From assembly GCF_036884255.1 (NCBI RefSeq), contig NZ_CP145605.1:5765001-5829000 (forward strand): 64,000 bases of DNA, in the 5' to 3' direction. The notes beneath the pieces are model-generated. The model had not been told where the DNA came from and did no database searches. It was given only the letters and a program-made list of their open reading frames with translations. This document shows, one piece after another, positions 28,277 through 37,910 of this stretch. Position 1 is the stretch's first letter. The number at the start of each line of letters is the position of its first letter. The translations under genes and the position numbers were made by a program. This DNA comes from Paenibacillus tundrae. GTDB lineage: Bacteria; Bacillota; Bacilli; Paenibacillales; Paenibacillaceae.

Positions 28277-29515
28277 TTACGTGCGGTAAGCTGCGTTAAT
28301 TCGTACATAATCATATGTCAGATCACAGCCCCACGCGATGGCTGTTCCTTCGCCGTGGTTCAGATCAACAATAATGCGAACCGTATCTGTCTGTAAGTAT
28401 GCTAATGCTGCTTCTTCGTCAAATACGACTGGACGAGACTGCTCAAGTACGGAAATGTCTCCGAGTCGAATGTCCACCGTGTCTGGATTAACCGGTTGCC
28501 CCGCGCGTCCCACCGCAGCAATGATCCGTCCCCAGTTTGCATCGGCACCAAACATCGCTGATTTCACCAAGCTTGAACCGATCACTGTCTTCGCAATCGC
28601 CTGAGCTGATTCATCGCTCACTGCACCTGTGACTTGAACTTCAACAAGCTTAGTCGCACCTTCACCGTCTCGTGCAATGGCCTTAGCCAGCACTTCGCAC
28701 ACATACGCAAAACCAGCCGCAAATGCATCCCAATCCGGGTGATCCATTGTAAGTTCTTCGTTCCCTGCATATCCGCTAGACATCGCCACGAGCATATCAT
28801 TCGTGCTGGTGTCTCCATCAACAGTAATCATGTTAAACGTATGGTTCGTTGCTTGGCGTAGCAAGCGCTGCAACGCTTCAGCACCAATGACCGCGTCAGA
28901 GGTCATGAACGCCAGCATTGTAGCCATATTCGGATGAATCATACCAGATCCTTTGGCTGCTCCTGCAATCGTAACCGCCTTACCGTTCACAATAACGGAG
29001 ACGCAGGCTTCCTTTTTCACTAAATCCGTCGTTAGAATCGCTTGTGAAAATTGCTCCGCTTCATTGGCTTCCTTGCCCAGTTGTGCCGGAAGTGCCGTAA
29101 TGCCTGAATGAACCGCGTCCATCTTCAGCAACTCACCGATGACCCCTGTAGAAGCAACAGCCACATCTTCCTCCGCTACACCCAGTTCGCGCGCAGCCGC
29201 CGAACGCATTGCATACGCATCTTCTTCACCTTGCTGTCCTGTACATGCATTCGCATTGCCGCTATTGACGATGACCGCTTGAAGGCGTCCATTGCTCAAG
29301 CTCTCACGAGTTACTTTGAGTGGCGCAGCTTGAAACACATTCGTAGTGTATACTGCGGCGGCAGTTGCTGGCACTTCGCAGCGAATAGCTCCGATGTCGT
29401 TACGTGATGTTTTTTTCAATCCACAGTGCAGTCCGCCGGCAGTGAATCCGCTCGGAGTTACAATTGTTCCGTTCTCAATTATTGTAAATGACTGTTGCCC
29501 TACGTTTGTTCCCAT
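28277..29515 (-). CDS. argJ: Bifunctional ornithine acetyltransferase/N-acetylglutamate synthase
   Basis: 412 residues. ArgJ transfers the acetyl group from N-acetylornithine to glutamate and can also use acetyl-CoA, closing the acetyl cycle. The self-cleavage site is in GMIHPNMATMLAFM (about residue 190), where the Thr becomes the nucleophile of the beta chain. GSGM and the C-terminal NAAYRT are typical. The ATG at 29515 follows GGGGGAT. No argA gene is visible, consistent with a bifunctional ArgJ. Confidence 0.96.
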   Translation of the reverse strand: MGTNVGQQSFTIIENGTIVTPSGFTAGGLHCGLKKTSRNDIGAIRCEVPATAAAVYTTNVFQAAPLKVTRESLSNGRLQAVIVNSGNANACTGQQGEEDAYAMRSAAARELGVAEEDVAVASTGVIGELLKMDAVHSGITALPAQLGKEANEAEQFSQAILTTDLVKKEACVSVIVNGKAVTIAGAAKGSGMIHPNMATMLAFMTSDAVIGAEALQRLLRQATNHTFNMITVDGDTSTNDMLVAMSSGYAGNEELTMDHPDWDAFAAGFAYVCEVLAKAIARDGEGATKLVEVQVTGAVSDESAQAIAKTVIGSSLVKSAMFGADANWGRIIAAVGRAGQPVNPDTVDIRLGDISVLEQSRPVVFDEEAALAYLQTDTVRIIVDLNHGEGTAIAWGCDLTYDYVRINAAYRT

Positions 29516-29629
29516 ATATTATCCCCCGTCTCGCGTTCGGCCATAGACCGATTGTCCGCCCTAACATAACTCCATATTCCCACTGGATGCGTGTCAAAAA
29601 GCAATTCCATGCTCTTTAATACATTCATC

Positions 29630-30679
29630 TTATGGATATACTGGTATCATGTTCAGCCCGAGGTTTTCCTCCCATCCCATCATCAGGTTCAAATTTTGAA
29701 TCGCTTGGCCGGATGCGCCTTTTACCAGGTTGTCAATGACAGAAACAATCGTCAAACGGCCTGTACGTGGATCAACGGAGAATCCGATATCACAGTAGTT
29801 CGATCCAGTGACCTCTTTCGTTGATGGCCAAATTCCTGGCTCACGCACACGTACAAAAGGTCTATTTTCATAAAACTGACGGTAAAGATCCACCAGTTCT
29901 TTATCTGTATGTTCTCCAACTAAACTTGCGTACATGGTGCTCATAATTCCACGTGTCATTGGCACAAGCTGTGTCGTAAACGTAACCGTTACTGGCGATC
30001 CAGCAACCTGACCTAACACTTGTTCAATCTCTGGGATGTGTTGATGTTTATTTAATTTATACGCTTTAAAATTCTCATTCATCTCTGCATAATGGTATGC
30101 CAGATTCGTTCCGCGTCCTGCCCCAGACACCCCTGACTTTGCATCAATAATGATGCTTGAAGGGTCAATCCAGCCAGCTTGCACCGCAGGAACTAATCCG
30201 AGCAATGTTGCTGTAGGATAACAGCCTGGGTTCGAGATTAACGTCTTATCTTTCACTGTGTCACCGTACAGTTCAGCCATACCGTATACCGCTTGTTGTA
30301 ATAGTTCGTCTGAAGGAGCCGGATGTTTGTACCACTCTTCGTACACCGCTCCATCTTTGATTCTGAAATCACCAGACAGATCAATGACCTTCAGCCCTGC
30401 TTCCAGCAGGCCAGGAACAAGCTTCGCACTTACACCGGACGGAGTCGCTGTGAATACAAGGTCTGCACGGCCTGCGATCTCCACTGGATCCACGCCATCA
30501 AGTGGCCTGTTAATCACGCCCGTCAAATGCGGAAATCCATCTGCAATAGACTCCCCACTGCTGGATGAAGAGATTACCGAAGTAATTTCAACATGCGGAT
30601 GATGCTGTAAAAAACGAATCAGTTCCACCCCGCCGTAGCCGGTGGAACCGACGATTGCCACTCTTAATTTGTTATTCAC
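29630..30679 (-). CDS. argC: N-acetyl-gamma-glutamyl-phosphate reductase
   Basis: 349 residues from the GTG at 30679, which follows GGGGGAG. NAD(P) fold with GSTGYGGVELIRFL at the N-terminus and the catalytic Cys in SNPGCYPTAT (about residue 150). It reduces acetylglutamyl phosphate to the semialdehyde. It is the first gene of the argCJBDFGH run. A sigma-A promoter with a consensus TATAAT lies about 105 bp upstream, with an imperfect palindrome that could be an ArgR site near the start of transcription. Confidence 0.97.
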   Translation of the reverse strand: MNNKLRVAIVGSTGYGGVELIRFLQHHPHVEITSVISSSSSGESIADGFPHLTGVINRPLDGVDPVEIAGRADLVFTATPSGVSAKLVPGLLEAGLKVIDLSGDFRIKDGAVYEEWYKHPAPSDELLQQAVYGMAELYGDTVKDKTLISNPGCYPTATLLGLVPAVQAGWIDPSSIIIDAKSGVSGAGRGTNLAYHYAEMNENFKAYKLNKHQHIPEIEQVLGQVAGSPVTVTFTTQLVPMTRGIMSTMYASLVGEHTDKELVDLYRQFYENRPFVRVREPGIWPSTKEVTGSNYCDIGFSVDPRTGRLTIVSVIDNLVKGASGQAIQNLNLMMGWEENLGLNMIPVYP

Positions 30680-30767
30680 TCTCGCTCCCCCAATCTCGTT
30701 GTATGCGCTACTTCAACCATGCCTATGCCCTAAGGTAAGGCACACACATGATATTTCCGTCGCTTCT

Positions 30768-30784
30768 ATGCATATTTGTGTATT
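30768..30784. promoter_or_regulatory. Possible ArgR operator at the argC promoter
   Basis: The AT-rich imperfect palindrome TATGCATATTTGTGTAT lies directly downstream of the argC -10 element, where a repressor would block transcription. It only partly fits the ARG box TNTGAAT-WWWW-ATTCANA, so the call is tentative. Confidence 0.3.
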
Positions 30785-30813
30785 ATTATACGACTCTAGT
30801 TATATAAATACAA
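30785..30813 (-). promoter_or_regulatory. Sigma-A promoter of the arg operon
   Basis: Minus strand TTGTAT, 17 bp, TATAAT. The -10 is consensus. It lies about 105 bp before argC. Confidence 0.65.
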
Positions 30814-30903
30814 CACTCTACCATCAATTTTACATGGATTTTCATCAATCCCGAACATATCTTTAGAGCAGCAGAGGACGAACCTGAATACTTCTGCTAA
30901 AAT

Positions 30904-30976
30904 ACGTAGTAGTGGGGGTTCAAGAGCGTCTGTTTTCAGCATCAAAAAGGGACTTTTTGAACAACCTCTTATATAG
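30904..30976 (-). repeat. R2-related fragment upstream of cls
   Basis: On the minus strand AGGTTGTTCAAAAAGTCC followed by CTTTTTGAT matches the left end of R2 copy B (AGGTTGTTCAAGTCC, then GCTTTTGAT). The rest of the 383-bp argC-cls spacer holds the argC promoter and leader. Confidence 0.45.
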
Positions 30977-31062
30977 GAAGATTACATACAGAGTCTCATT
31001 CATAGTGAAGGTCTTCCTGCAATGAGTTCTGACAAGACATTTTGGAGACATGGGGGTCTATA

Positions 31063-32511
31063 GTGCATATTGAATCCATCTTACTTATTGTACTCCTGGG
31101 TTTGAATATTATTTTTGCGGCAGCGGTCGTATTCTTCGAGCGCAAGGATGCGAGTTCGTCCTGGGCCTGGCTGCTCGTCCTGAATTTTATTCCCGTGCTC
31201 GGGTTTGTACTTTATCTTTTGACAGGGCAGAACCTCACTCGTTACAGACTATTCCAATGGAAAGATCGTAAGAAGCTTGGACTTGAGGAACGTATCGAGG
31301 CACAGCTTGCCCAATTACAGAGCAATCGAACACCTTTTCACAACAAAGTGACCGAAAACAGCCAGGATATGATCTACATGAACCTGAAGCAGAATGGTGC
31401 TTTGTTAACCGAGGATAACGAGGTCGAGATTATCACCGATGGCACGGATAAATTCCAACGATTACTGGATGATATCGAAGCTGCACAGGATCATGTGCAT
31501 GTGCAGTATTACATCTATCGGGGGGATCGTCTGGGTAAACGTATTCGTGATACGCTCATTCGTAAAGCAAAAGAAGGCATCAAGGTTCGATTGCTGTACG
31601 ATGCGCTTGGATCGCGGCGTGTATCGAATCGATTTTTCAAAGAGCTGCGCGAAGCGGGCGGTCTGGTGGAAGTCTTTTTCCCATCCAAATTCAGCTTGAT
31701 TAATCTGCGTATGAACTATCGGAATCATCGAAAAATGGTCATTATTGACGGGAACCTTGGTTATACTGGCGGTTTTAACGTAGGGGATGAATATCTAGGC
31801 TTGAACTCCAAATTTGGATATTGGCGTGACACGCACCTCAGAATTACGGGGAATGCGGTTCATGCATTGCAAACACGGTTCCTTCTCGACTGGAATGAGG
31901 CATCGAAGCAGCATGATACACCTTATGTGCCAGCACATTTTCCTCATATCGAGGGCACAGGAACGATCGCGATGCAGATTGTCTCCAGCGGCCCTGATGC
32001 CGAAACAGAACATATCAAGAACAGTTATCTGAAAATGATCAATGGAGCGAAACATTCCATCCTCATTCAGACGCCTTATTTTATCCCAGATGCGAGTGTC
32101 TTCGAGGCTATAAGGCTTGCCTGCCTATCTGGTATCGATGTACGTATTATGATTCCAAACAAACCGGATCACGCCTTCGTGTATTGGGCGACACTATCGT
32201 ATATTGGTGAGTTGTTGAAGGTCGGAGCGAAGGCTTTTGTCTACGATAACGGCTTCATTCATGCCAAAACACTAATCATAGATAGCATGGTGGCATCCGT
32301 CGGCACAGCGAACATTGATTATCGCAGTTTCCGGTTGAACTTTGAAGTGAACGCCTTTATGTATGATGAGACGATTGCAACTGCTCTTGTGCATACCTTC
32401 GAGCATGATCTTCTTGTATCCCGTGAGCTGACGATGGAGGAGTACAACAAACGGAGTATCAAAATCCGCTTCAAAGAAGCGATATCTCGCCTACTATCTC
32501 CTATTCTGTAA
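31063..32511 (+). CDS. cls: Cardiolipin synthase
   Basis: I chose the GTG at 31063, which gives 482 residues, the common length of Bacillus ClsA; a TTG at 31042 would add seven. Two N-terminal membrane helices (about 3-25 and 35-55) precede two phospholipase D HKD motifs, HRKMVIIDG with GGFN (about 220) and HAKTLIID with GTANID (about 400). It condenses two phosphatidylglycerols into cardiolipin at the membrane. It is transcribed alone, divergent from argC, and a hairpin lies downstream. Confidence 0.95.
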   Translation: MHIESILLIVLLGLNIIFAAAVVFFERKDASSSWAWLLVLNFIPVLGFVLYLLTGQNLTRYRLFQWKDRKKLGLEERIEAQLAQLQSNRTPFHNKVTENSQDMIYMNLKQNGALLTEDNEVEIITDGTDKFQRLLDDIEAAQDHVHVQYYIYRGDRLGKRIRDTLIRKAKEGIKVRLLYDALGSRRVSNRFFKELREAGGLVEVFFPSKFSLINLRMNYRNHRKMVIIDGNLGYTGGFNVGDEYLGLNSKFGYWRDTHLRITGNAVHALQTRFLLDWNEASKQHDTPYVPAHFPHIEGTGTIAMQIVSSGPDAETEHIKNSYLKMINGAKHSILIQTPYFIPDASVFEAIRLACLSGIDVRIMIPNKPDHAFVYWATLSYIGELLKVGAKAFVYDNGFIHAKTLIIDSMVASVGTANIDYRSFRLNFEVNAFMYDETIATALVHTFEHDLLVSRELTMEEYNKRSIKIRFKEAISRLLSPIL

Positions 32512-32638
32512 AGAGTGAGAAAAGGCATGTGTAGTGGAGATAGTACTTCCATCCGATTTCAATGTGATCTGTAATTACAAACCCGTGTATGGATGTACGC
32601 TCTACAAGTGATGTATGAACTGCTTGAGATTGAAGAAA

Positions 32639-32685
32639 GGGACATTCCGCCCAGCTATACTGGTGCAGAATGTCCCTGTTTGTGT
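32639..32685 (+). terminator. Terminator after cls
   Basis: A 9-bp stem GGGACATTC/GAATGTCCC with a 20-nt loop, followed by TGTTTGTGTGT. The T run is interrupted. Confidence 0.6.
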
Positions 32686-32752
32686 GTAATATTAGAATGT
32701 GTTTCATTTCATGTTTCATTTAGAATAGATTGCTGCCCGTTTACCAGTCGGC

Positions 32753-33664
32753 TCATATCTCTTCTCTCTTAAAACCTTCACCGAGAACCTCATGCGCATT
32801 GCTAATAATAACAAAAGCAGATGGATCAACCGACCGGATCAATGTTTTCAGTCTTGGCACTTCATTTTGCCCCACTACAACCATGAGTACAGTTCGCTGA
32901 TCGTCGGTATAACCGCCTTTAGCCTCCAGCTTCGTCAATCCACGATCTAGATCTTCAAGAATGACTTTGGTAATCGGTTCAATCTGGTTAGAAATAATGT
33001 AAGCTACCTTAGAGTAGCCAAGTCCCATCTCAACCGCGTCAATGACTTTCCCGGTAACGTACAAGCCAATCAGTGCATATAAAGATTGCTCTAATGACAG
33101 TACAAAAGCAGCCATAATAATGACCGTAGCGTCCATAATCACAACGCAGATCGAATAACTCAGTCCGCTATATTTTTGCACGATCCTTGCCAGGATACTC
33201 ATACCACCTGTTGACCCTCTGCCCCGATAGACGATCCCAATACCGAGTCCAACCCCGATCCCACCATATAGAGAGCCTAACAGCGGATTCGTCGTTGGAA
33301 TCGTCCAGTCTTTTGTAAGATAAACAAACAGCGGTAGAACGATACTTCCCAGCACAGACCGGATACCATACTGCTTACCGATTAGAAGGAAACCTGCGAT
33401 CAGGAGCGGAATATTAATGGCCCACTGGGTATATGCTGGCTCAAGTCCGAGCCACTCATCACCCAAGATCGACAGACCGGATACGCCGCCTGATGCGATC
33501 TGGTTCGGTAATAAAAACAAATTAAATGCCACCGCAATAAGGAAAGACCCCAAAATAATAGATGCTGTATCTACAACGTTCCGCCATGGCCCATTCAAAG
33601 GAATTAATGTGGTTATTCTCTTCTTGCGGTTGGGGTGATGATGTGATGATTGTTGCTGTTGCAT
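32753..33664 (-). CDS. YitT family membrane protein (DUF161/DUF2179)
   Basis: About 303 residues from the ATG at 33664, with AAAGGAGAA upstream; two further in-frame ATGs near 33690 are alternatives. A Gln/His-rich cytoplasmic start is followed by five or six membrane segments (about 25-210, with GGVSGLSIL and GRGSTGGMSILA). The soluble C-terminal DUF2179 domain (about 215-300) is PII-like. The family is widespread in Bacillota, and its transport or signalling role is unresolved. Confidence 0.9.
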   Translation of the reverse strand: MQQQQSSHHHPNRKKRITTLIPLNGPWRNVVDTASIILGSFLIAVAFNLFLLPNQIASGGVSGLSILGDEWLGLEPAYTQWAINIPLLIAGFLLIGKQYGIRSVLGSIVLPLFVYLTKDWTIPTTNPLLGSLYGGIGVGLGIGIVYRGRGSTGGMSILARIVQKYSGLSYSICVVIMDATVIIMAAFVLSLEQSLYALIGLYVTGKVIDAVEMGLGYSKVAYIISNQIEPITKVILEDLDRGLTKLEAKGGYTDDQRTVLMVVVGQNEVPRLKTLIRSVDPSAFVIISNAHEVLGEGFKREEI

Positions 33665-33720
33665 GGTGATCGTGTTCTCCTTTTGTCTCATCAATTTATG
33701 TAAAATGCATGTGCGAGTTC

Positions 33721-33777
33721 AAAAAAAAGCCCCTGTATACACCAGCATACGCCTACACGTATCCGGTTCATACAGGA
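33721..33777 (-). terminator. Terminator after prfB
   Basis: On the minus strand CCTGTAT...ATACAGG closes a loop of about 30 nt and is followed by GGGGC and eight T. Confidence 0.65.
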
Positions 33778-33784
33778 ACTTCAT

Positions 33785-34898
33785 TTACTCGGTTTCCACT
33801 TTAATCTGGCTGCGCAAATAACCATCGATGAATGCATCGAGGTCGCCGTCCATTACTGCTCCTGTGTTCCCTGTTTCTACGCTCGTACGGTGATCCTTTA
33901 CCATACTATAGGGATGGAACACATAGGAGCGAATCTGGCTGCCCCAAGCAATATCCGACTGATCCCCTCGGATTTCATCCAGCTGTTGTTTTTGCTCTTC
34001 AATTTTGCGCTCATACAATTTCGAACGAAGCATTGTCATTGCACGCTCACGGTTCTTGATCTGTGAACGTTCGTTCTGACACGTTACAACCACACCTGTT
34101 GGAATGTGCGTAATCCGCACGGCAGAGTCGGTGGTATTGATGTGCTGTCCACCCGCACCACTTGCACGATACGTATCAATCTTGAGGTCTTCTGTGCGGA
34201 TGTCGATCTCTACAGTATCATCAATCTCAGGAACCACATCACAGGAGACGAATGACGTATGTCTACGTCCGGATGAGTCGAATGGTGAGATACGTACCAG
34301 TCGGTGTACACCCTTCTCGGCTTTTAGATAACCGTATGCGTTGTGCCCTTTAATGGATAGTGTCACACTCTTGATCCCAGCTTCTTCTCCCGGAAGATAG
34401 TCCAGAACCTCAACCTTGAAGCCACGCTTCTCAGCCCAACGGGTGTACATCCGAAGCAACATCTGTCCCCAGTCCTGCGACTCTGTTCCACCTGCGCCTG
34501 GATGCAGCTCTAGGATGGCATTCATCTTGTCATATGGCTGGTTCAGTAACAGTTGGAGTTCGAACTCATCAAGCTTGCTTACGATGGCTGTGACGCTGTT
34601 CCCAACCTCAGCAGCTAGATCCTCATCGCCTTCTTCATCAGCGAGCTCGACCATCATCAGAGCGTCATCGTAATCCTGCTGCAGTTTGGTGTATTGATCA
34701 ACAGACCCCTTCACCGCGTTCATCTCAGCAATGACTGCTTGTGCCTTCTCGTTATCGTCCCAAAAATCAGGAGCAGACATCTTCACCTCAAAGTTCTCAA
34801 TCATCTCTTGCTTCAGATCTAAGTCAAAGAGACCCCCTAAGGTTTGTTAGTTTCTTGCCTATTTCACGTAGGTCTTGCTTCACGCTTGGATCGATCAT
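33785..34898 (-). CDS. prfB: Peptide chain release factor 2 (programmed +1 frameshift)
   Basis: The gene is read in two frames. The first, from ATG at 34898 (after GAGGA), runs 24 codons to CTT and an in-frame TGA at 34826-34824. The second continues to 33785, giving 370 residues after a +1 shift. The classic signal is present: an internal Shine-Dalgarno-like AGGGGG (34838-34833), then TCT CTT TGA C. Low RF2 lets the ribosome slip and make more RF2. The tripeptide anticodon SPF (ISPFDSSGRRHTSF) and the GGQ motif (SGAGGQHINTTD) are intact. The upstream neighbour secA and this order match Bacillus. Confidence 0.98.
34824..34838 (-). promoter_or_regulatory. prfB +1 frameshift site
   Basis: On the minus strand AGGGGG TCT CTT TGA C: a Shine-Dalgarno-like element three bases before the slippery CTT and the RF2-dependent TGA stop. 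Confidence 0.97.
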
Positions 34899-35053
34899 AT
34901 CGGATTCCTCTTTTCATTAAGATAAGCTCCTCGCTATCAGTGTATTACAGTTGAACCGAGCAGCCTAAGCCCTCAATTCAAAAGAATACCTGACTGCAAG
35001 GAGCCATAGGACATTCGTTGATTTAGGTTCAAACTAAATCCTATTTACATTAG

Positions 35054-35262
35054 TCACTTCAATGACAGAACAACCTTCCGATCGCTGTTATCCCCAGATT
35101 TCTTTGATCCCTTTTTTTAAAAGGGGAAAATCCGGTGATAGCTTATGCTTCCGATGTAGCTTTCTTGCAGAAAGCTTTCAGCCGAACGCTCTGCTTCTTC
35201 AGGTTTTCTCTGTCCTCTTCGTTTCTCATGTAAAAAAATTATTTAAACCTATATATTTATAC
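35054..35262. repeat. Repeat R1, copy 2 (secA-prfB spacer)
   Basis: About 200 bp closely resembling copy 1 at 22998, in the same orientation, including the hairpin CCAGATTT...AAAATCCGG and the AT-rich tail. It abuts the secA stop as copy 1 abuts the argG stop. It fills most of the 367-bp spacer. Confidence 0.8.
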
Positions 35263-35265
35263 ATA

Positions 35266-37770
35266 CTACTCTTGACCGTGGCAATGTTTGAACTTTTTGC
35301 CGCTGCCGCAAGGACATGGATCGTTACGTCCGATCTGATCGGACACTTTCACCGGGCGCTTCTCAGCAGGTTCGCCGCTGGTCGAGATCTGACTTTCCTC
35401 AACAACAGCTTGACGCTCCTGGTTGCTCTCGATTTGTGCTTTCATCACATATGTCGCTACTTCTTCTTGAATCGAAGCGATCATCTGATGGAACATCTCG
35501 AAGCCTTCGAATTGATATTCGCGCAGTGGGTCTGTACCACCGTATGCACGAAGGTGAATACCTTGACGCAATTGATCCATAGCATCAATGTGATCCATCC
35601 ACTTACTGTCTACTGCACGGAGCACAACGACTTTCTCAAACTCACGAACCATCTCTTCACCGATACGCTCTTCGCGACCGTTGTACTTGGTCTGTACTTT
35701 CTCGAACAGGTACTCGATGATCTCTTCAGCTTCTTTGCCCCACAGCTCATCTTTGGTAACCGAGCCATCGTCGAGCAATTTGCTATTCATATAATCGGCA
35801 ACTTCTTGCAGTTCCCAGTTCTCTGGAATATCGTCACTACAGTGAGCTTCTACAATACGTTCGATGGATGGCTTGATCATATCCATAACAATTTGTTTAA
35901 TATTCTCAGACTCCAGCACCTCACGACGCTGTTTATATATAATTTCACGCTGTTGGTTCATGACATCATCATATTGAAGAACGACTTTACGTACGTCAAA
36001 GTTATTACCTTCAACCCGTTTCTGTGCCGATTCGACTGCACGTGTAATCATCCGGCTCTCAATCGGTTGATCCTCTTCAAAGCCTAGACGCTCCATCATG
36101 TTCAATACATTGTCTGCACCGAAACGTCTCATGAGTTCATCACCCAATGACAGATAGAACTGGGTTGAACCTGGGTCACCCTGACGTCCTGCACGTCCAC
36201 GGAGTTGGTTATCAATCCGGCGTGATTCATGACGCTCTGTACCAATGATATGAAGACCGCCAACCTCAGCCACGCCTTCACCCAAGATAATGTCCGTACC
36301 ACGACCAGCCATATTGGTTGCAATCGTTACTGCACCGGCTTGTCCAGCTCCTGAGATAATCTCGGCTTCTTCCGCATGGTACTTGGCGTTCAGTACTTGG
36401 TGACGTACACCACGGCGTTTCAGCATATCCGAGAGACGCTCTGAGTTCTCGATGGACACGGTGCCTACCAGCACGGGCTGGTTTTTGCTGTGACGTTCTA
36501 CGATCTCTTCTACAACAGCTTTGAACTTACCATCAATACTCTTATAAACGACATCCGCCATATCATCACGTTTGTTAGGACGGTTCGTTGGAATTTGCAA
36601 TACTTCGAGGCCGTAGATTTTTTTGAACTCTTCTTCCTCGGTTTTCGCTGTACCTGTCATCCCAGCAAGCTTACGATACATCCGGAAATAGTTCTGGAAT
36701 GTAATCGTCGCAAGTGTCATGCTCTCGTTCTGTACTTCAATGCCTTCCTTCGCTTCGATCGCTTGGTGCAATCCATCGCTGTAACGACGTCCAGACATCA
36801 AACGTCCTGTGAATTCATCGACGATCATGACTTCTTCGTCACTCACGACATAATCCACGTCACGGCGCATGATCACGTTCGCTTTCAGACCTTGTACGAT
36901 GTGGTGGTTGAGCGTTACATTAGCGTGGTCATACAAGTTCTCAATACCAAACGCTTTCTCTGCTTTTGCCACACCTGCTTCAGTCAAAGCTACGGATTTC
37001 ACTTTAATGTCTACTGTAAAGTCTTCTTCAGGTACGAGACGTTTTACAAAACGATCTGCTGCGTAGTACAAGTCTGTAGACTTCTGTGCTTGTCCGGAGA
37101 TAATGAGCGGCGTACGCGCCTCATCGACCAGGATAGAGTCTACTTCGTCAATGATACAGAAGAACAATGGACGCTGTACCATTTGTTCTTTGTAGAGCAC
37201 CATGTTGTCACGCAGATAGTCAAAACCGAATTCATTATTCGTTCCGTACGTAATATCACATGCATAAGCATGCTGCTTCAAGGCATGATCCATACCGCTC
37301 AGGTTAACCCCTACAGTCATACCCATAAATTCGTAGATCTGTCCCATTTCCTGGCTATCCCGCTGTGCCAAGTAGTCATTGACTGTAACCACGTGAACAC
37401 CTTTGGACATGAGCGCATTCAGGTATACAGGCAGCGTTCCTACCAACGTCTTACCTTCACCCGTCTTCATCTCGGAAATCCGGCCTTCATGCAGAGCAAT
37501 ACCGCCCAGCATCTGAACGTCATAGTGACGTTTGCCGAGAACCCGGCGGGATGCTTCACGTACGGTTGCAAATGCCTCAGGGAGAAGCTGATCCGTTGTT
37601 TCGCCCTTTTCGATCCGGGCACGGTATTCCTCCGTTTTGGATTTCAGTTGTTCATCAGACAAAGCCTGAAATTGTGGTTCCAGTTTATTGATCACATCGA
37701 CCGTCTTCATCAGACGTTTAACATCACGTTCGTTCATGTCGCCGAAGATCTTTTTGACAAGTCCTAGCAT
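35266..37770 (-). CDS. secA: Preprotein translocase ATPase SecA
   Basis: 834 residues from the ATG at 37770 (MLGLVKKIFG), which follows AAAGGGG; upstream in-frame starts are spurious. Motor domains hold Walker A in MKTGEGKT (about residue 100) and the DEVDSILVDEART box (about 205). GRAGRQGDPG marks the second nucleotide-binding domain. The C-terminal zinc site CPCGSGKKFKHCHG binds SecB or the membrane. It drives post-translational export through SecYEG. It lies between hpf and prfB as in Bacillus. Two palindromes lie about 100-150 bp upstream. Confidence 0.98.
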   Translation of the reverse strand: MLGLVKKIFGDMNERDVKRLMKTVDVINKLEPQFQALSDEQLKSKTEEYRARIEKGETTDQLLPEAFATVREASRRVLGKRHYDVQMLGGIALHEGRISEMKTGEGKTLVGTLPVYLNALMSKGVHVVTVNDYLAQRDSQEMGQIYEFMGMTVGVNLSGMDHALKQHAYACDITYGTNNEFGFDYLRDNMVLYKEQMVQRPLFFCIIDEVDSILVDEARTPLIISGQAQKSTDLYYAADRFVKRLVPEEDFTVDIKVKSVALTEAGVAKAEKAFGIENLYDHANVTLNHHIVQGLKANVIMRRDVDYVVSDEEVMIVDEFTGRLMSGRRYSDGLHQAIEAKEGIEVQNESMTLATITFQNYFRMYRKLAGMTGTAKTEEEEFKKIYGLEVLQIPTNRPNKRDDMADVVYKSIDGKFKAVVEEIVERHSKNQPVLVGTVSIENSERLSDMLKRRGVRHQVLNAKYHAEEAEIISGAGQAGAVTIATNMAGRGTDIILGEGVAEVGGLHIIGTERHESRRIDNQLRGRAGRQGDPGSTQFYLSLGDELMRRFGADNVLNMMERLGFEEDQPIESRMITRAVESAQKRVEGNNFDVRKVVLQYDDVMNQQREIIYKQRREVLESENIKQIVMDMIKPSIERIVEAHCSDDIPENWELQEVADYMNSKLLDDGSVTKDELWGKEAEEIIEYLFEKVQTKYNGREERIGEEMVREFEKVVVLRAVDSKWMDHIDAMDQLRQGIHLRAYGGTDPLREYQFEGFEMFHQMIASIQEEVATYVMKAQIESNQERQAVVEESQISTSGEPAEKRPVKVSDQIGRNDPCPCGSGKKFKHCHGQE

Positions 37771-37868
37771 GGTATACCCCTTTCGTGCAAAACAGAATAG
37801 ACCCCCAGCTGCCGCCGTGCGACACCATCGGATGGATATTGCATCCACTTGCCCGGGGGTGACAAACG

Positions 37869-37892
37869 ATATAATTTGAGTTCAAATTATAT
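37869..37892. promoter_or_regulatory. 24-bp perfect palindrome upstream of secA
   Basis: ATATAATTTGA-GT-TCAAATTATAT has 11-bp perfect arms. On the minus strand it includes a TATAAT that could be a -10, so a bound protein could control secA. The protein is unknown. Confidence 0.5.
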
Positions 37893-37910
37893 GAGTAAAA
37901 AAATAATATT

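Noticed and set aside
35062..36087. 341-codon plus-strand frame running from repeat R1 into secA
   Set aside because: Its start is in the repeat and the remainder is antisense to secA; no domain seen.
36490..37767. 425-codon plus-strand frame opposite secA
   Set aside because: Antisense shadow of a strongly conserved gene; Cys/His/Phe-rich composition and no ribosome site.
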